From Sediminibacterium sp. (GTDB lineage: Bacteria > Bacteroidota > Bacteroidia > Chitinophagales > Chitinophagaceae): a stretch of DNA of 47,944 nt. The DNA lies in NCBI GenBank assembly GCA_027490265.1, contig JAIXYL010000083.1, positions 1 through 47,944 of the forward strand, written 5' to 3'. Within the stretch, counting starts at the first letter, position 1, and each line of letters starts with the position of its first letter. This document shows, piece after piece, positions 14,707-22,545 of the stretch. The notes under the pieces were generated by a model. It searched no databases, was not told the origin of the DNA, and saw only the letters and a list, made by a program, of their open reading frames with translations. Both the position numbers and the translations under genes were made by a program.

Positions 14707-15497
14707 CTACCTTAACTGTGGTTAAAATTGGCGGAAATATTGTAGATGATGCAGCTGCATTAACGCAGTTTCTTGCAGATTTTGCTGCCATTAAATCGGC
14801 TAAAATTTTGGTCCATGGTGGAGGGAAGCTGGCTACCCAATTAGCCAATACCATGGGCGTTCAACAGCAAATGGTGGATGGTAGAAGAATCACGGATACA
14901 GAAACACTGAAAATTGTGACCATGGTATATGCCGGCTTAATCAATAAAACGATTGTAGCGCAGTTGCAATCGCTTCAAGCCAATGCCATTGGACTAACTG
15001 GTGCTGATGCCAATCTGATTAGTGCCTATCAACGACGGGTAACACCTGAGCAGCCAATTCAATATGGATTAGTAGGGGACGTTAATGCTGTGAACAGTCA
15101 TTTTATCAATACTTTATTGCAACAACAATTGGTGCCAGTGATTGCTCCAATTACCCACAATGGGGAAGGGCAATTGCTCAACACCAATGCTGACACAATC
15201 GCTCAATCTATTGCTACTGCCATGAGCACATTGTATGAAACCGTTTTAATTTATTCATTTGAGAAAAAAGGGGTGTTATTAGACGTTAATGATGAAACCT
15301 CCGTTATTCCTTTGATACAGCCAACCTATTATCAAACCTTGAAACAAAACCAACAAATTTTTGCGGGGATGATCCCCAAATTGGATAATGCATTTAGTGC
15401 AATTGAGAACGGGGTTAAAAAAGTCATTATAGGAAACGCTTTAGAAATGCATCAATTAATTTCAGGACAATCAGGAACCACTATTCAGTATGAGTGA
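14703..15497 (+). CDS. argB: N-acylglutamate kinase
   Basis: ArgB phosphorylates the gamma-carboxyl of acylglutamate. The 264-residue amino-acid-kinase product begins TVVKIGGNIVDD with the ATP-binding lysine, then LVHGGGKLATQLA, LTGADANLI and NTNADTIAQSIA, and ends with the GMIPKLDNAFSAIENGV segment. Length and motifs are normal for the family. The start overlaps the carbamoyltransferase stop by 4 bases and the end overlaps the next gene by 8 bases. Confidence 0.95.
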   Translation: MTTLTVVKIGGNIVDDAAALTQFLADFAAIKSAKILVHGGGKLATQLANTMGVQQQMVDGRRITDTETLKIVTMVYAGLINKTIVAQLQSLQANAIGLTGADANLISAYQRRVTPEQPIQYGLVGDVNAVNSHFINTLLQQQLVPVIAPITHNGEGQLLNTNADTIAQSIATAMSTLYETVLIYSFEKKGVLLDVNDETSVIPLIQPTYYQTLKQNQQIFAGMIPKLDNAFSAIENGVKKVIIGNALEMHQLISGQSGTTIQYE

Positions 15498-16557
15498 TTT
15501 TACAAAACTATATCATGATGCAGTTCAATTATTAAAGGAACTGATTGCCATTCCTTCATTTAGCAGAGAAGAGGACTTAACTGCTGCTTGCATTGGTGCT
15601 TTTTTTCAAAAACAGGCCATTCCATTTAATCAATACAAAAACAATATTTGGGCAACCAATCAATATTTTGATGCCAGCAAACCCACTATATTATTGAATT
15701 CGCATCATGATACGGTTAAACCTAACACCGGGTATCAATTAAATCCATTTGAACCAATCATTGAATCCAATAAATTGTTTGGTTTGGGAAGTAATGATGC
15801 TGGGGGCCCACTTGTATCCCTAATTGCGTGTTTTGTGCATTATTATCCACAGTTTGACTTGCCATATAATCTGATCATTGCAGTCACTGCTGAAGAAGAA
15901 ATATCAGGTAAAAATGGGGTGGAGGCTTTGATCCCCTTATTGCCAACAATTGATTTTGCCATTGTGGGTGAACCTACCTTATGTCAATTGGCTATTGCTG
16001 AAAGAGGCTTATTGGTGATTGATGCAAGTGCCAAAGGGATAGCTGGGCATGCGGCCAGAAATGAAGGGGACAATGCTTTGTATAAAGCCATTAAAGATAT
16101 TGGGTGGATTCAAACCTATCAGTTTGACAAAGTAAGTGATTTGTTAGGCCCTGTGAAGATGACGGTTACTGCGATGTCTACCCCTAATCAACAACACAAT
16201 ATTGTGCCAGCTTCAGCTGATTATATCATTGATATTCGCGTCAATGAATTGTATCAATTTGATGAAATTTTGGATTTGCTGCGGGCGCATTTATCTGCCA
16301 ACATTCAACCTAGGAGTACCAGACTTAAATCTACGCTGATTGCGAAGGACCATCCAATTGTATTGGCTGGAATATCATTGGGCAGTACTTGCTATGGCAG
16401 TCCTACTACGAGTGATAAAGCTTTGATGCCTTTTCCAGCGTTAAAAGTTGGCCCTGGGGACAGTGCCAGAAGTCATACGGCCGATGAGTTTATTTATTTA
16501 TCTGAGATTGAAGAAGGCATTCATTTTTATATTCACCTTTTAAAAGCTGTTCAATGA
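15490..16557 (+). CDS. argE: M20-family deacylase, probable N-acyl-citrulline/ornithine deacetylase
   Basis: A 355-residue metallopeptidase-family hydrolase with the dinuclear zinc pattern: SHHDTVKP (first His and bridging Asp), GSNDAGGPLV, TAEEEISG (catalytic Glu pair) and VGEPT, plus a dimerisation domain around ERGLLVIDASAKGIAGHAARNEG. In this operon, whose carbamoyltransferase takes acylornithine, the natural substrate is acylcitrulline rather than acetylornithine (inference from pathway order). It overlaps argB by 8 bases and argH by 4. Confidence 0.9.
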   Translation: MSDFTKLYHDAVQLLKELIAIPSFSREEDLTAACIGAFFQKQAIPFNQYKNNIWATNQYFDASKPTILLNSHHDTVKPNTGYQLNPFEPIIESNKLFGLGSNDAGGPLVSLIACFVHYYPQFDLPYNLIIAVTAEEEISGKNGVEALIPLLPTIDFAIVGEPTLCQLAIAERGLLVIDASAKGIAGHAARNEGDNALYKAIKDIGWIQTYQFDKVSDLLGPVKMTVTAMSTPNQQHNIVPASADYIIDIRVNELYQFDEILDLLRAHLSANIQPRSTRLKSTLIAKDHPIVLAGISLGSTCYGSPTTSDKALMPFPALKVGPGDSARSHTADEFIYLSEIEEGIHFYIHLLKAVQ

Positions 16558-17888
16558 AACTATGGAGTAAGCAAAATACCAGTACCACTCAATTAGTGGA
16601 GCAGTTTACCGTTGGGAAAGACAAGGATTTCGATCAATTATTGGCACCCTTTGATGTATTGGGATCCATTGCACATGTGAAAATGTTGGCTTCTATTGGT
16701 TTGATTAGTGCTGCTGAATTGCAAGCGTTGGTTAAAGAATTGCAAGCCATTTATCAGATAGTTTCTGCTCCAACATTTGTAATTCCTGATGGTGTTGAAG
16801 ACATTCATTCTTATGTTGAGTTTTTGCTCACTAAAAACTTGGGCGAGATGGGCAAGAAAATTCACAGCGCCCGAAGTAGGAACGATCAGGTTTTAGTAGA
16901 CATCAAATTATATTTGCGCGCTGCCATTCAAACAGTTGTTGAAAGTACTTCCAGATTATTTGAATTATTACAAGCACAGAGTGAAAAACATCAATCCGTT
17001 CTGTTGCCAGGCTATACCCATTTACAATTGGCCATGCCTTCTTCATTTGGTCTTTGGTTCGGCGCTTATGCTGAAAGCTTGGTAGATGATTTGATCACCC
17101 TTGAAGCAGCATACCAAATTGTCAATAAGAATCCATTGGGTTCTGCAGCTGGCTATGGTTCTTCTTTCCCCATCAACAGACAAATGACTACTGAGTTGCT
17201 GGGCTTTGACACAATGCATGTAAATGTGGTTTATGCGCAAATGGGCAGGGGTAAAACGGAAAGAATTGTTGCAGCGGCACTGGCCAATATTGCCGATACA
17301 TTATCTAGGTTGAGTATGGATGCTTGTTTGTATTTGAATCAAAATTTTGCTTTTATCAGTTTTCCTGCTGATTTAACTACCGGCTCTAGCATTATGCCGC
17401 ATAAAAAAAATCCAGATGTTTTTGAGTTAACCAGAGCTTATTGCAATCGAATTAAAGCACTTCCCAACGAAATTATTGTAATGACTGCTAATCTGCCTTC
17501 TGGATATCATCGTGATTTGCAATTACTAAAAGAACATTTATTCCCCGCATTTAGCGAACTGAATCATTGTTTGAATATGATGCACCTAATGCTTAGCCAT
17601 ATTCAGATTAATCCAACAATTGTTGATGACCTTAAATACCAATATATGTTTAGTGTTGAAGAAGTCAACAAATTGGTATTGCAAGGCCTGCCTTTCCGAG
17701 ATGCGTATCAACAAGTGGGCAATGCCATTGAAAATGGTCAGTTTACTTATTCAACTCAACTTAACCATCAACACGAAGGCAGTATGGGCAATCTTTGCAA
17801 TGCGCAAATTAAAATGATGATGGATACCGTTACCGCAAGATTTCAATTTAACAAAGCCAGTCATGCGATTGATGCACTTTTAACTTAA
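16554..17888 (+). CDS. argH: Argininosuccinate lyase
   Basis: ArgH splits argininosuccinate to arginine and fumarate, the last step. The 444-residue product has the fumarase/aspartase-superfamily signature GSSIMPHKKNPD (about residue 277), KIHSARSRNDQV and LPGYTHLQ. It begins at ATG 16554 overlapping argE and is the last arginine gene before the FKBP gene. Length is normal. Confidence 0.95.
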   Translation: MKLWSKQNTSTTQLVEQFTVGKDKDFDQLLAPFDVLGSIAHVKMLASIGLISAAELQALVKELQAIYQIVSAPTFVIPDGVEDIHSYVEFLLTKNLGEMGKKIHSARSRNDQVLVDIKLYLRAAIQTVVESTSRLFELLQAQSEKHQSVLLPGYTHLQLAMPSSFGLWFGAYAESLVDDLITLEAAYQIVNKNPLGSAAGYGSSFPINRQMTTELLGFDTMHVNVVYAQMGRGKTERIVAAALANIADTLSRLSMDACLYLNQNFAFISFPADLTTGSSIMPHKKNPDVFELTRAYCNRIKALPNEIIVMTANLPSGYHRDLQLLKEHLFPAFSELNHCLNMMHLMLSHIQINPTIVDDLKYQYMFSVEEVNKLVLQGLPFRDAYQQVGNAIENGQFTYSTQLNHQHEGSMGNLCNAQIKMMMDTVTARFQFNKASHAIDALLT

Positions 17889-17916
17889 TTTGCACAGCAT
17901 AAATGAAACACATCAA

Positions 17917-18669
17917 ATGAAAAAAATAAGCATCTTTTTAGTTCTCGTTACTTTAGTTCAGTTTGCCCAAGCTCAGGTAAAGCCTGGTCCTAAAGCACCT
18001 TCAGCTGCAGGTGATAAATCAAAAACAGCTGTTAAGCCTTCTGCAAAAGCAACTACTGCAAACGTTCTTTTTAAATCGGCAGCAGACAGCGCCAGCTATG
18101 CCCTTGGGATTCGTATTGCCCAAAACCTTAAAGCACAGGGCTTGGATCCACTTGTGGCTTCCCAATTTCAAAAAGGGATTATGGATGGTTTTGCTGGCAA
18201 GAAATCCATGATTTCAGATGAATTATTAGACTTATGTATTGGCACATATCAACAAAAATTAAGTGCAGAAAAGTCTACTGTTGCCAGAAATGAGGGTAAA
18301 GCATTTCAGGCTAAGATGGCGCTAAAGCCTGGTGTGGTTACTTTGCCCAGCGGCTTACAATATGAAGTAATTAAAAATGGTACTGATACCGTTAAGCCAA
18401 AATTGACCAATAAGGTTAAATGTCATTATCATGGCACATTGATCAATGGGACGATTTTTGATAGTTCTGTTGAAAGAGGAGAGCCCGTTAGTTTTCCTTT
18501 AGGCAATGTGATATTGGGTTGGCAAGAAGGACTACAATTGATGACAGTGGGCAGTAAGTGGAAGTTTTATGTTCCAGCAGATCTTGCTTACGGAGACCAA
18601 CAAAAAGGCGATAAAATAATCCCAGGTTCTTTACTCATTTTTGAAGTAGAATTATTAGGGGTAGAATAG
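17917..18669 (+). CDS. Secreted FKBP-type peptidyl-prolyl cis-trans isomerase
   Basis: The 250-residue product starts with a signal peptide (MKKISIFLVLVTLVQFAQAQ), then a Pro/Lys/Ala-rich linker, an FKBP N-terminal dimerisation region (YALGIRIAQNLKAQGLD) and a C-terminal FKBP domain with VKCHYHGTLINGTIFDSS, GWQEGLQLM and LAYGDQ. It likely helps fold envelope proteins in the periplasm. I chose ATG 17917; the TTG at 17890 would add residues before the signal peptide. It lies 28 bases after argH and may be read through from the operon. Confidence 0.9.
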   Translation: MKKISIFLVLVTLVQFAQAQVKPGPKAPSAAGDKSKTAVKPSAKATTANVLFKSAADSASYALGIRIAQNLKAQGLDPLVASQFQKGIMDGFAGKKSMISDELLDLCIGTYQQKLSAEKSTVARNEGKAFQAKMALKPGVVTLPSGLQYEVIKNGTDTVKPKLTNKVKCHYHGTLINGTIFDSSVERGEPVSFPLGNVILGWQEGLQLMTVGSKWKFYVPADLAYGDQQKGDKIIPGSLLIFEVELLGVE

Positions 18670-18673
18670 TCTT

Positions 18674-18711
18674 TTAACCTTGATTAACCTTTAAGAAATA
18701 TTAGTTAACCC
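18674..18711 (+). promoter_or_regulatory. Direct-repeat operator (TTAACCTT x2 plus third half-site), site 1
   Basis: TTAACCTT occurs at 18674-18681 and 18684-18691 (10-bp period) and a third half-site TTAACCC at 18705-18711, 21 bp after the second. The same array, spacing and relative orientation occurs upstream of the GLPGLI gene (22463-22500). A 10-bp direct repeat is the usual site shape for a dimer of an OmpR/PhoB-type regulator, and such a regulator is encoded at 24301. A -7-like TAGCTTCG (18732-18739) lies 20 bases after the third half-site. Confidence 0.65.
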
Positions 18712-18731
18712 TTATTTGGGTGTTAGCCGAT

Positions 18732-18739
18732 TAGCTTCG
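18732..18739 (+). promoter_or_regulatory. -7-like box TAGCTTCG before the second receptor-like gene
   Basis: One mismatch to TAnnTTTG, 17 bases before the ATG at 18757 and downstream of the direct-repeat operator. It is the best -7 candidate for this gene. Confidence 0.4.
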
Positions 18740-18756
18740 TACAATAAATTTTTTGT

Positions 18757-21564
18757 ATGAAGCTAGTCGGTTTTTTTATGTTCAGCATATTGTTGTCATT
18801 TGCACTAAATGCACAGCAAACCAATGCCACTATTACAGGTGAAGTGGTTGATTCCATTGCAAAGAAGGGCTTGGCCTATACCACTGTGTCAATTGTTCAA
18901 GAAAAAGATTCCACGCTGGTAAGTTTTGCCAGAGCGGATTCATTAGGCAAATTCAAATTATCAGGGTTACCCAAGGGCAACTATTTATTGTCATTCTCTT
19001 ATGTAGGCTACTTGCCAGTTTGGAAACCCATTCAAATAAAGGGTACTGAACAGTTAAACTTAGGTCGCATCATTTTAACAGATTTAATTCATGCTGGAGA
19101 TGTAACAGTTACCGCAAGAAGGCCACCTGTCATCATCAACAATGACACTGTTGAATTCAATACTGAAAACTTTAAAACACAACCCAATGCAGTTGTTGAA
19201 GATTTACTGAAAAAATTACCCGGGGTAACCGTAGATAGGGATGGTACTGTAAAAGTGAACGGACAAAGAGTCAATCGATTTATGGTCAATGGGAAGGAAT
19301 TTTTTACAGGCGATCCTAAAATCGCTACTAAAAATTTAGATGCTGATGCTGTTGACAAAGTGCAGGTATATGATCGTAAAAGTGACCAAGCTGCTTTTAC
19401 AGGGATTGAAGATGGTCAATCAGAAAAAGCCATCAATTTAAAATTGAAAAAGGATAGAAACAATTCAACTTTTGGAAGGGTTACTATTGGTGGTGGAAAT
19501 AAAGACAGATATGAGGGGCAGACCAATATTAATCGCTTTAATGGCGACAAACAAATGTCAATAATTGGTATGGGAAATAATACCAATAAGCAAGGGTTCT
19601 CAATTGGAGATGTGATGAATTTTACGGGTGAATTAGCCAGGGGTATGCGAAACGGAACTGGCATAACGCTTAGAACAAGTAATAGTGATGAAACTGGTGG
19701 TGGTTTGCCCATTACAGGAATGGGCCCTAATCAACAAGGCATTGCCCAAACATTTGCGGGGGGCTTAAATTATAATAACAATTGGAACAAACGAACCGAT
19801 TTAAATGTCAATGGTATTATCAGTGATGTGAATCTTCTAACAAATAGAACAATCAATCGGCGCAATTTATTACCAGGGAATACTTTTGATTATACAGCGA
19901 ATAGCACTAATATCAATCACAATAAACAGAAGAAAATTAGTGCCATTCTTGATCAAAAAATTGATTCCTCGTCTTCATTAAGATTTACCCCACAATTGAC
20001 TGTTCAAGAAAACACAGCCAACTCTACGAGTAGTTATCAATCGGTTAATGATCAACAGGTGAAACTAAATGAAGGCAGTACCAATTTGATCAGTCAGTCA
20101 AAAGCTGTAAACTTTAATGGAAATCTCCTATTTAGAAAAAAATTTAAAAAACGTGGCAGAACCATCTCTTCAAACGTTAATCTGGCGTATAATGATAGCA
20201 AGCAAGATGGTACTTTAAACACAGTTAATCGGTTTTATAATGCGGGGATACCCTTGCCTGATTCCATTACTAATCAAATCAATCAGCGAGATGCCATTAC
20301 GAATAATATTGGCGGTAATCTTATTTATACAGAAGGTATTGGTTTAAAGTCATTATTAGAATTCAGTACTTTTTATAATATTAGTACCGGGGAAAGCAAA
20401 AGAAATACGTTTGATTTCAATAATGGAAACGGCAAGTATGATCAAGTCAATACCCTTTTAAGTAACCACTTTAGGAGTGTATATGCCTATGGCGGCGGAG
20501 GATTAAATTTTAGATCCAATTTCAAAAAGTTTAGTTTGACCACTGGCGCTAACTTACAAGTGGCTTCTTTAGAAAGCGTCAATAAAACAAATGCCTATAC
20601 AATTAGGCAAACGTTTGCGGATGTATTGCCCATGGTCTCTGTACAATTCAAATTAAAACCTTCTGTTAGTTTAGGGCTCAATTACAATACATCAACCAAT
20701 CAACCTTCCACCCAACAGTTACAGCCAGTGGCAGATATCAGCGATCCATTGAATACCTATACTGGTAATCCTAATTTAAGACGCAGTTATACGCAATCAT
20801 TGGCCATTAATTTTTCTTCATTTAATATGTACACACAAAGAAATCTGTTTTCATTTCTTTCTTATTCTAGAGTCAGTAATGCATTTGTCAATTCAGACAG
20901 GATATTGCCGAATGGTTCAAGAATAACGATGCCGGTAAATGCAGATGGAAACGCTTTTTTAGTGGGTAATATCAATGCGGGTTTCCCCATTAAAAAGCTG
21001 AAATCAAGGATTGATATTGGGATCAGTGGCTCAAGCAATCGAAATATTAGTTTTATCAATGACCAAAGAAATGTGATTGACAATATAAGTTTAACGCCCA
21101 ATTTCGGCTACCAATTTTCTCTGGACACAACAATCGACATTCATTTAACTGCTAGGGTCAATATCAACCAAGCAAAATATTCTTTACAACCGCAATTGAA
21201 TAACCGATTCTTTCAACAAGTCTATGGTCTGGATATTACCAATTTTTTACCAAAAGGATTTGTTTTGAATAATACCCTCGACTATACCATCAATACCGGT
21301 AGGGCAGACGGATTTAATACCAGCGTTCCTTTTTGGAATATATCACTTGCGAAAAGTTTTTTAAAGCATAAGAAGGGCGAATTGAAGTTCACTGTTTTAG
21401 ATGTGTTGAATCAAAACATAGGCGTTAACAGAACAGCGAATCAAAACTTTATTCAAGATACCAGATACAATGTATTACAACGATACTTCTTGTTAAGTTT
21501 TAGCTACCGCTTAAACAAGTCGGCTGGAGGCAATGGCCCCAATATTGTTATTCGCAGTTTTTAA
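18757..21564 (+). CDS. OMP_b-brl_3-type outer membrane beta-barrel protein
   Basis: The 935-residue protein has a signal peptide (MKLVGFFMFSILLSFALNAQ), a carboxypeptidase-regulatory-like domain (about 25-100), a plug-like region with LLKKLPGVTVDRDGTVKV and FMVNGKEFFTGDPK, and a long barrel ending in a Phe-rich strand. It is paralogous to the protein at 6562-9408. It probably sits in the outer membrane; transport or signalling substrate is unknown. The shared operator upstream of this gene and of the GLPGLI gene suggests that both answer to the adjacent two-component system. It ends at a strong bidirectional terminator. Confidence 0.9.
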   Translation: MKLVGFFMFSILLSFALNAQQTNATITGEVVDSIAKKGLAYTTVSIVQEKDSTLVSFARADSLGKFKLSGLPKGNYLLSFSYVGYLPVWKPIQIKGTEQLNLGRIILTDLIHAGDVTVTARRPPVIINNDTVEFNTENFKTQPNAVVEDLLKKLPGVTVDRDGTVKVNGQRVNRFMVNGKEFFTGDPKIATKNLDADAVDKVQVYDRKSDQAAFTGIEDGQSEKAINLKLKKDRNNSTFGRVTIGGGNKDRYEGQTNINRFNGDKQMSIIGMGNNTNKQGFSIGDVMNFTGELARGMRNGTGITLRTSNSDETGGGLPITGMGPNQQGIAQTFAGGLNYNNNWNKRTDLNVNGIISDVNLLTNRTINRRNLLPGNTFDYTANSTNINHNKQKKISAILDQKIDSSSSLRFTPQLTVQENTANSTSSYQSVNDQQVKLNEGSTNLISQSKAVNFNGNLLFRKKFKKRGRTISSNVNLAYNDSKQDGTLNTVNRFYNAGIPLPDSITNQINQRDAITNNIGGNLIYTEGIGLKSLLEFSTFYNISTGESKRNTFDFNNGNGKYDQVNTLLSNHFRSVYAYGGGGLNFRSNFKKFSLTTGANLQVASLESVNKTNAYTIRQTFADVLPMVSVQFKLKPSVSLGLNYNTSTNQPSTQQLQPVADISDPLNTYTGNPNLRRSYTQSLAINFSSFNMYTQRNLFSFLSYSRVSNAFVNSDRILPNGSRITMPVNADGNAFLVGNINAGFPIKKLKSRIDIGISGSSNRNISFINDQRNVIDNISLTPNFGYQFSLDTTIDIHLTARVNINQAKYSLQPQLNNRFFQQVYGLDITNFLPKGFVLNNTLDYTINTGRADGFNTSVPFWNISLAKSFLKHKKGELKFTVLDVLNQNIGVNRTANQNFIQDTRYNVLQRYFLLSFSYRLNKSAGGNGPNIVIRSF

Positions 21565-21578
21565 GTTTGGCTATAGTT

Positions 21579-21612
21579 AAAAAAAAGGCCCTTGGTTTCA
21601 AGGGCTTTTTTT
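21579..21612. terminator. Bidirectional intrinsic terminator between convergent genes
   Basis: GCCCTTG (21588-21594) pairs with CAAGGGC (21599-21605) around a GTTT loop, flanked by eight A on the left and seven T on the right, so it works in both directions. It lies between the stops of the receptor-like gene and the GLPGLI gene. Confidence 0.92.
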
Positions 21613-21614
21613 AT

Positions 21615-22427
21615 TTAGTTTCTACTCATCCTAAATCCACCAGGTGCTTGTGAACTCATGAGGTCGAACATGATCTTTTGAAATTCTTGCCTACTGACTG
21701 TTTTGCCTTTTTGTGGTTCTTTTAATTCTTTTTTATTAACGGTCTTCTTTACCTCTGTAGCAGTAAAAACTGTTGAGCCATTATCAAAGTCTAATTCAAG
21801 AATTAGTCCTGGCAATTGGCCAAAATTTTCAGGACCGGCAGGTGTAATTATATCGTTGGTAAACCAAGCTATGATCTCAATTTCTTTAACTTCTGGAGCA
21901 GATTGACTTTTGGCTGTATCGCTGATGTTATTGGCCGGTCCTCCAAATGTTCTGATAACGGACCTTTGTGCTTGCTTGATCTTTCTGGTAGCTTTATAAC
22001 AGGTGAACCCCATAATTTTTTTTGTTTCATCTGTCATTTTCCAAGGTTCTGCCTTTAATGTATCAATGATTAAATACGCTTTCCCGCCGAATTCTGAGGA
22101 TTGTACACCCTTTGATTGAGCAAAATTTTTATACAAATCACCCCCATCTGCTCCTCCACCAACATTGATAAATACTGGTCCACCACTTCCAGACGAAAAA
22201 GGATCTGGTGCATCTGTTTCAGGGATCATTCGATAAATGGACACACTGTCACTAAAGAGTAATTGGTGCCTGCTTGTTCTGAATTCAGGCATCATTGCTT
22301 TCATTTGTTCGTTTTGAATGGTTTTGTGTAGGTTGACCTTCTTTTCATAAAGAATTGTGCCTTCTTTTTGTTGTGCCAACAAAGTTGAGCAGCTGAGCAG
22401 CATAGAAGCTGTTATCCATTTTTTCAT
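21615..22427 (-). CDS. GLPGLI family secreted protein
   Basis: The 270-residue product has a signal peptide (MKKWITASMLLSCSTLLAQQ), an EGTILYEKKV opening, KIMGFTCYKATRKI in the middle and the family motif as QLPGLILELDF (LPGLI at 205-209), preceded by AWFTNDI. GLPGLI proteins are a Bacteroidota family without established function, probably periplasmic. I use ATG 22427; the frame is open to 22481 but that start would place 18 residues ahead of the signal peptide and overlap the operator. Convergent with the receptor-like gene, divergent from the kinase. Confidence 0.87.
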   Translation of the reverse strand: MKKWITASMLLSCSTLLAQQKEGTILYEKKVNLHKTIQNEQMKAMMPEFRTSRHQLLFSDSVSIYRMIPETDAPDPFSSGSGGPVFINVGGGADGGDLYKNFAQSKGVQSSEFGGKAYLIIDTLKAEPWKMTDETKKIMGFTCYKATRKIKQAQRSVIRTFGGPANNISDTAKSQSAPEVKEIEIIAWFTNDIITPAGPENFGQLPGLILELDFDNGSTVFTATEVKKTVNKKELKEPQKGKTVSRQEFQKIMFDLMSSQAPGGFRMSRN

Positions 22428-22445
22428 ATTATTTGTTTTAGAAAT

Positions 22446-22453
22446 CAAAACTA
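22446..22453 (-). promoter_or_regulatory. -7 box TAGTTTTG for the GLPGLI gene
   Basis: On the minus strand 22453-22446 reads TAGTTTTG, a match to TAnnTTTG. It lies 9 bases downstream of the third half-site of operator site 2 and 18 bases before the ATG at 22427. Confidence 0.5.
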
Positions 22454-22462
22454 TTTCTTGCT

Positions 22463-22500
22463 GTGTTAAACTGTCTTTCACTAAGGTTAATTAAGGTTAA
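22463..22500 (-). promoter_or_regulatory. Direct-repeat operator (TTAACCTT x2 plus third half-site), site 2
   Basis: Read on the minus strand, TTAACCTT occurs at 22500-22493 and 22490-22483, then TTAACAC at 22469-22463. Spacings (10 bp, then 21 bp) equal those of site 1 at 18674-18711, and both point towards the gene they precede. The distance from the third half-site to the -7 box is 9 bases here and 20 at site 1, a difference of 11 bp, close to one helical turn. Lying in the divergent region, it could also affect the kinase/regulator promoter. Confidence 0.65.
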
Positions 22501-22528
22501 TATGCAACTTAGTGGCTTGTTTCAGGTT

Positions 22529-22536
22529 TATATTTG
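22529..22536 (+). promoter_or_regulatory. -7 box TATATTTG before the histidine kinase
   Basis: A full match to TAnnTTTG, 9 bases before the ATG at 22546. Repeat site 2 ends 28 bases upstream of it, so the regulator may control its own operon. Confidence 0.45.
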
Positions 22537-22545
22537 TATTGAGCT

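Noticed and set aside
17885-17892. TTAATTTG as a promoter for the FKBP gene
   Set aside because: The second base breaks the TA of the -7 consensus and it overlaps the argH stop region; too weak to list.
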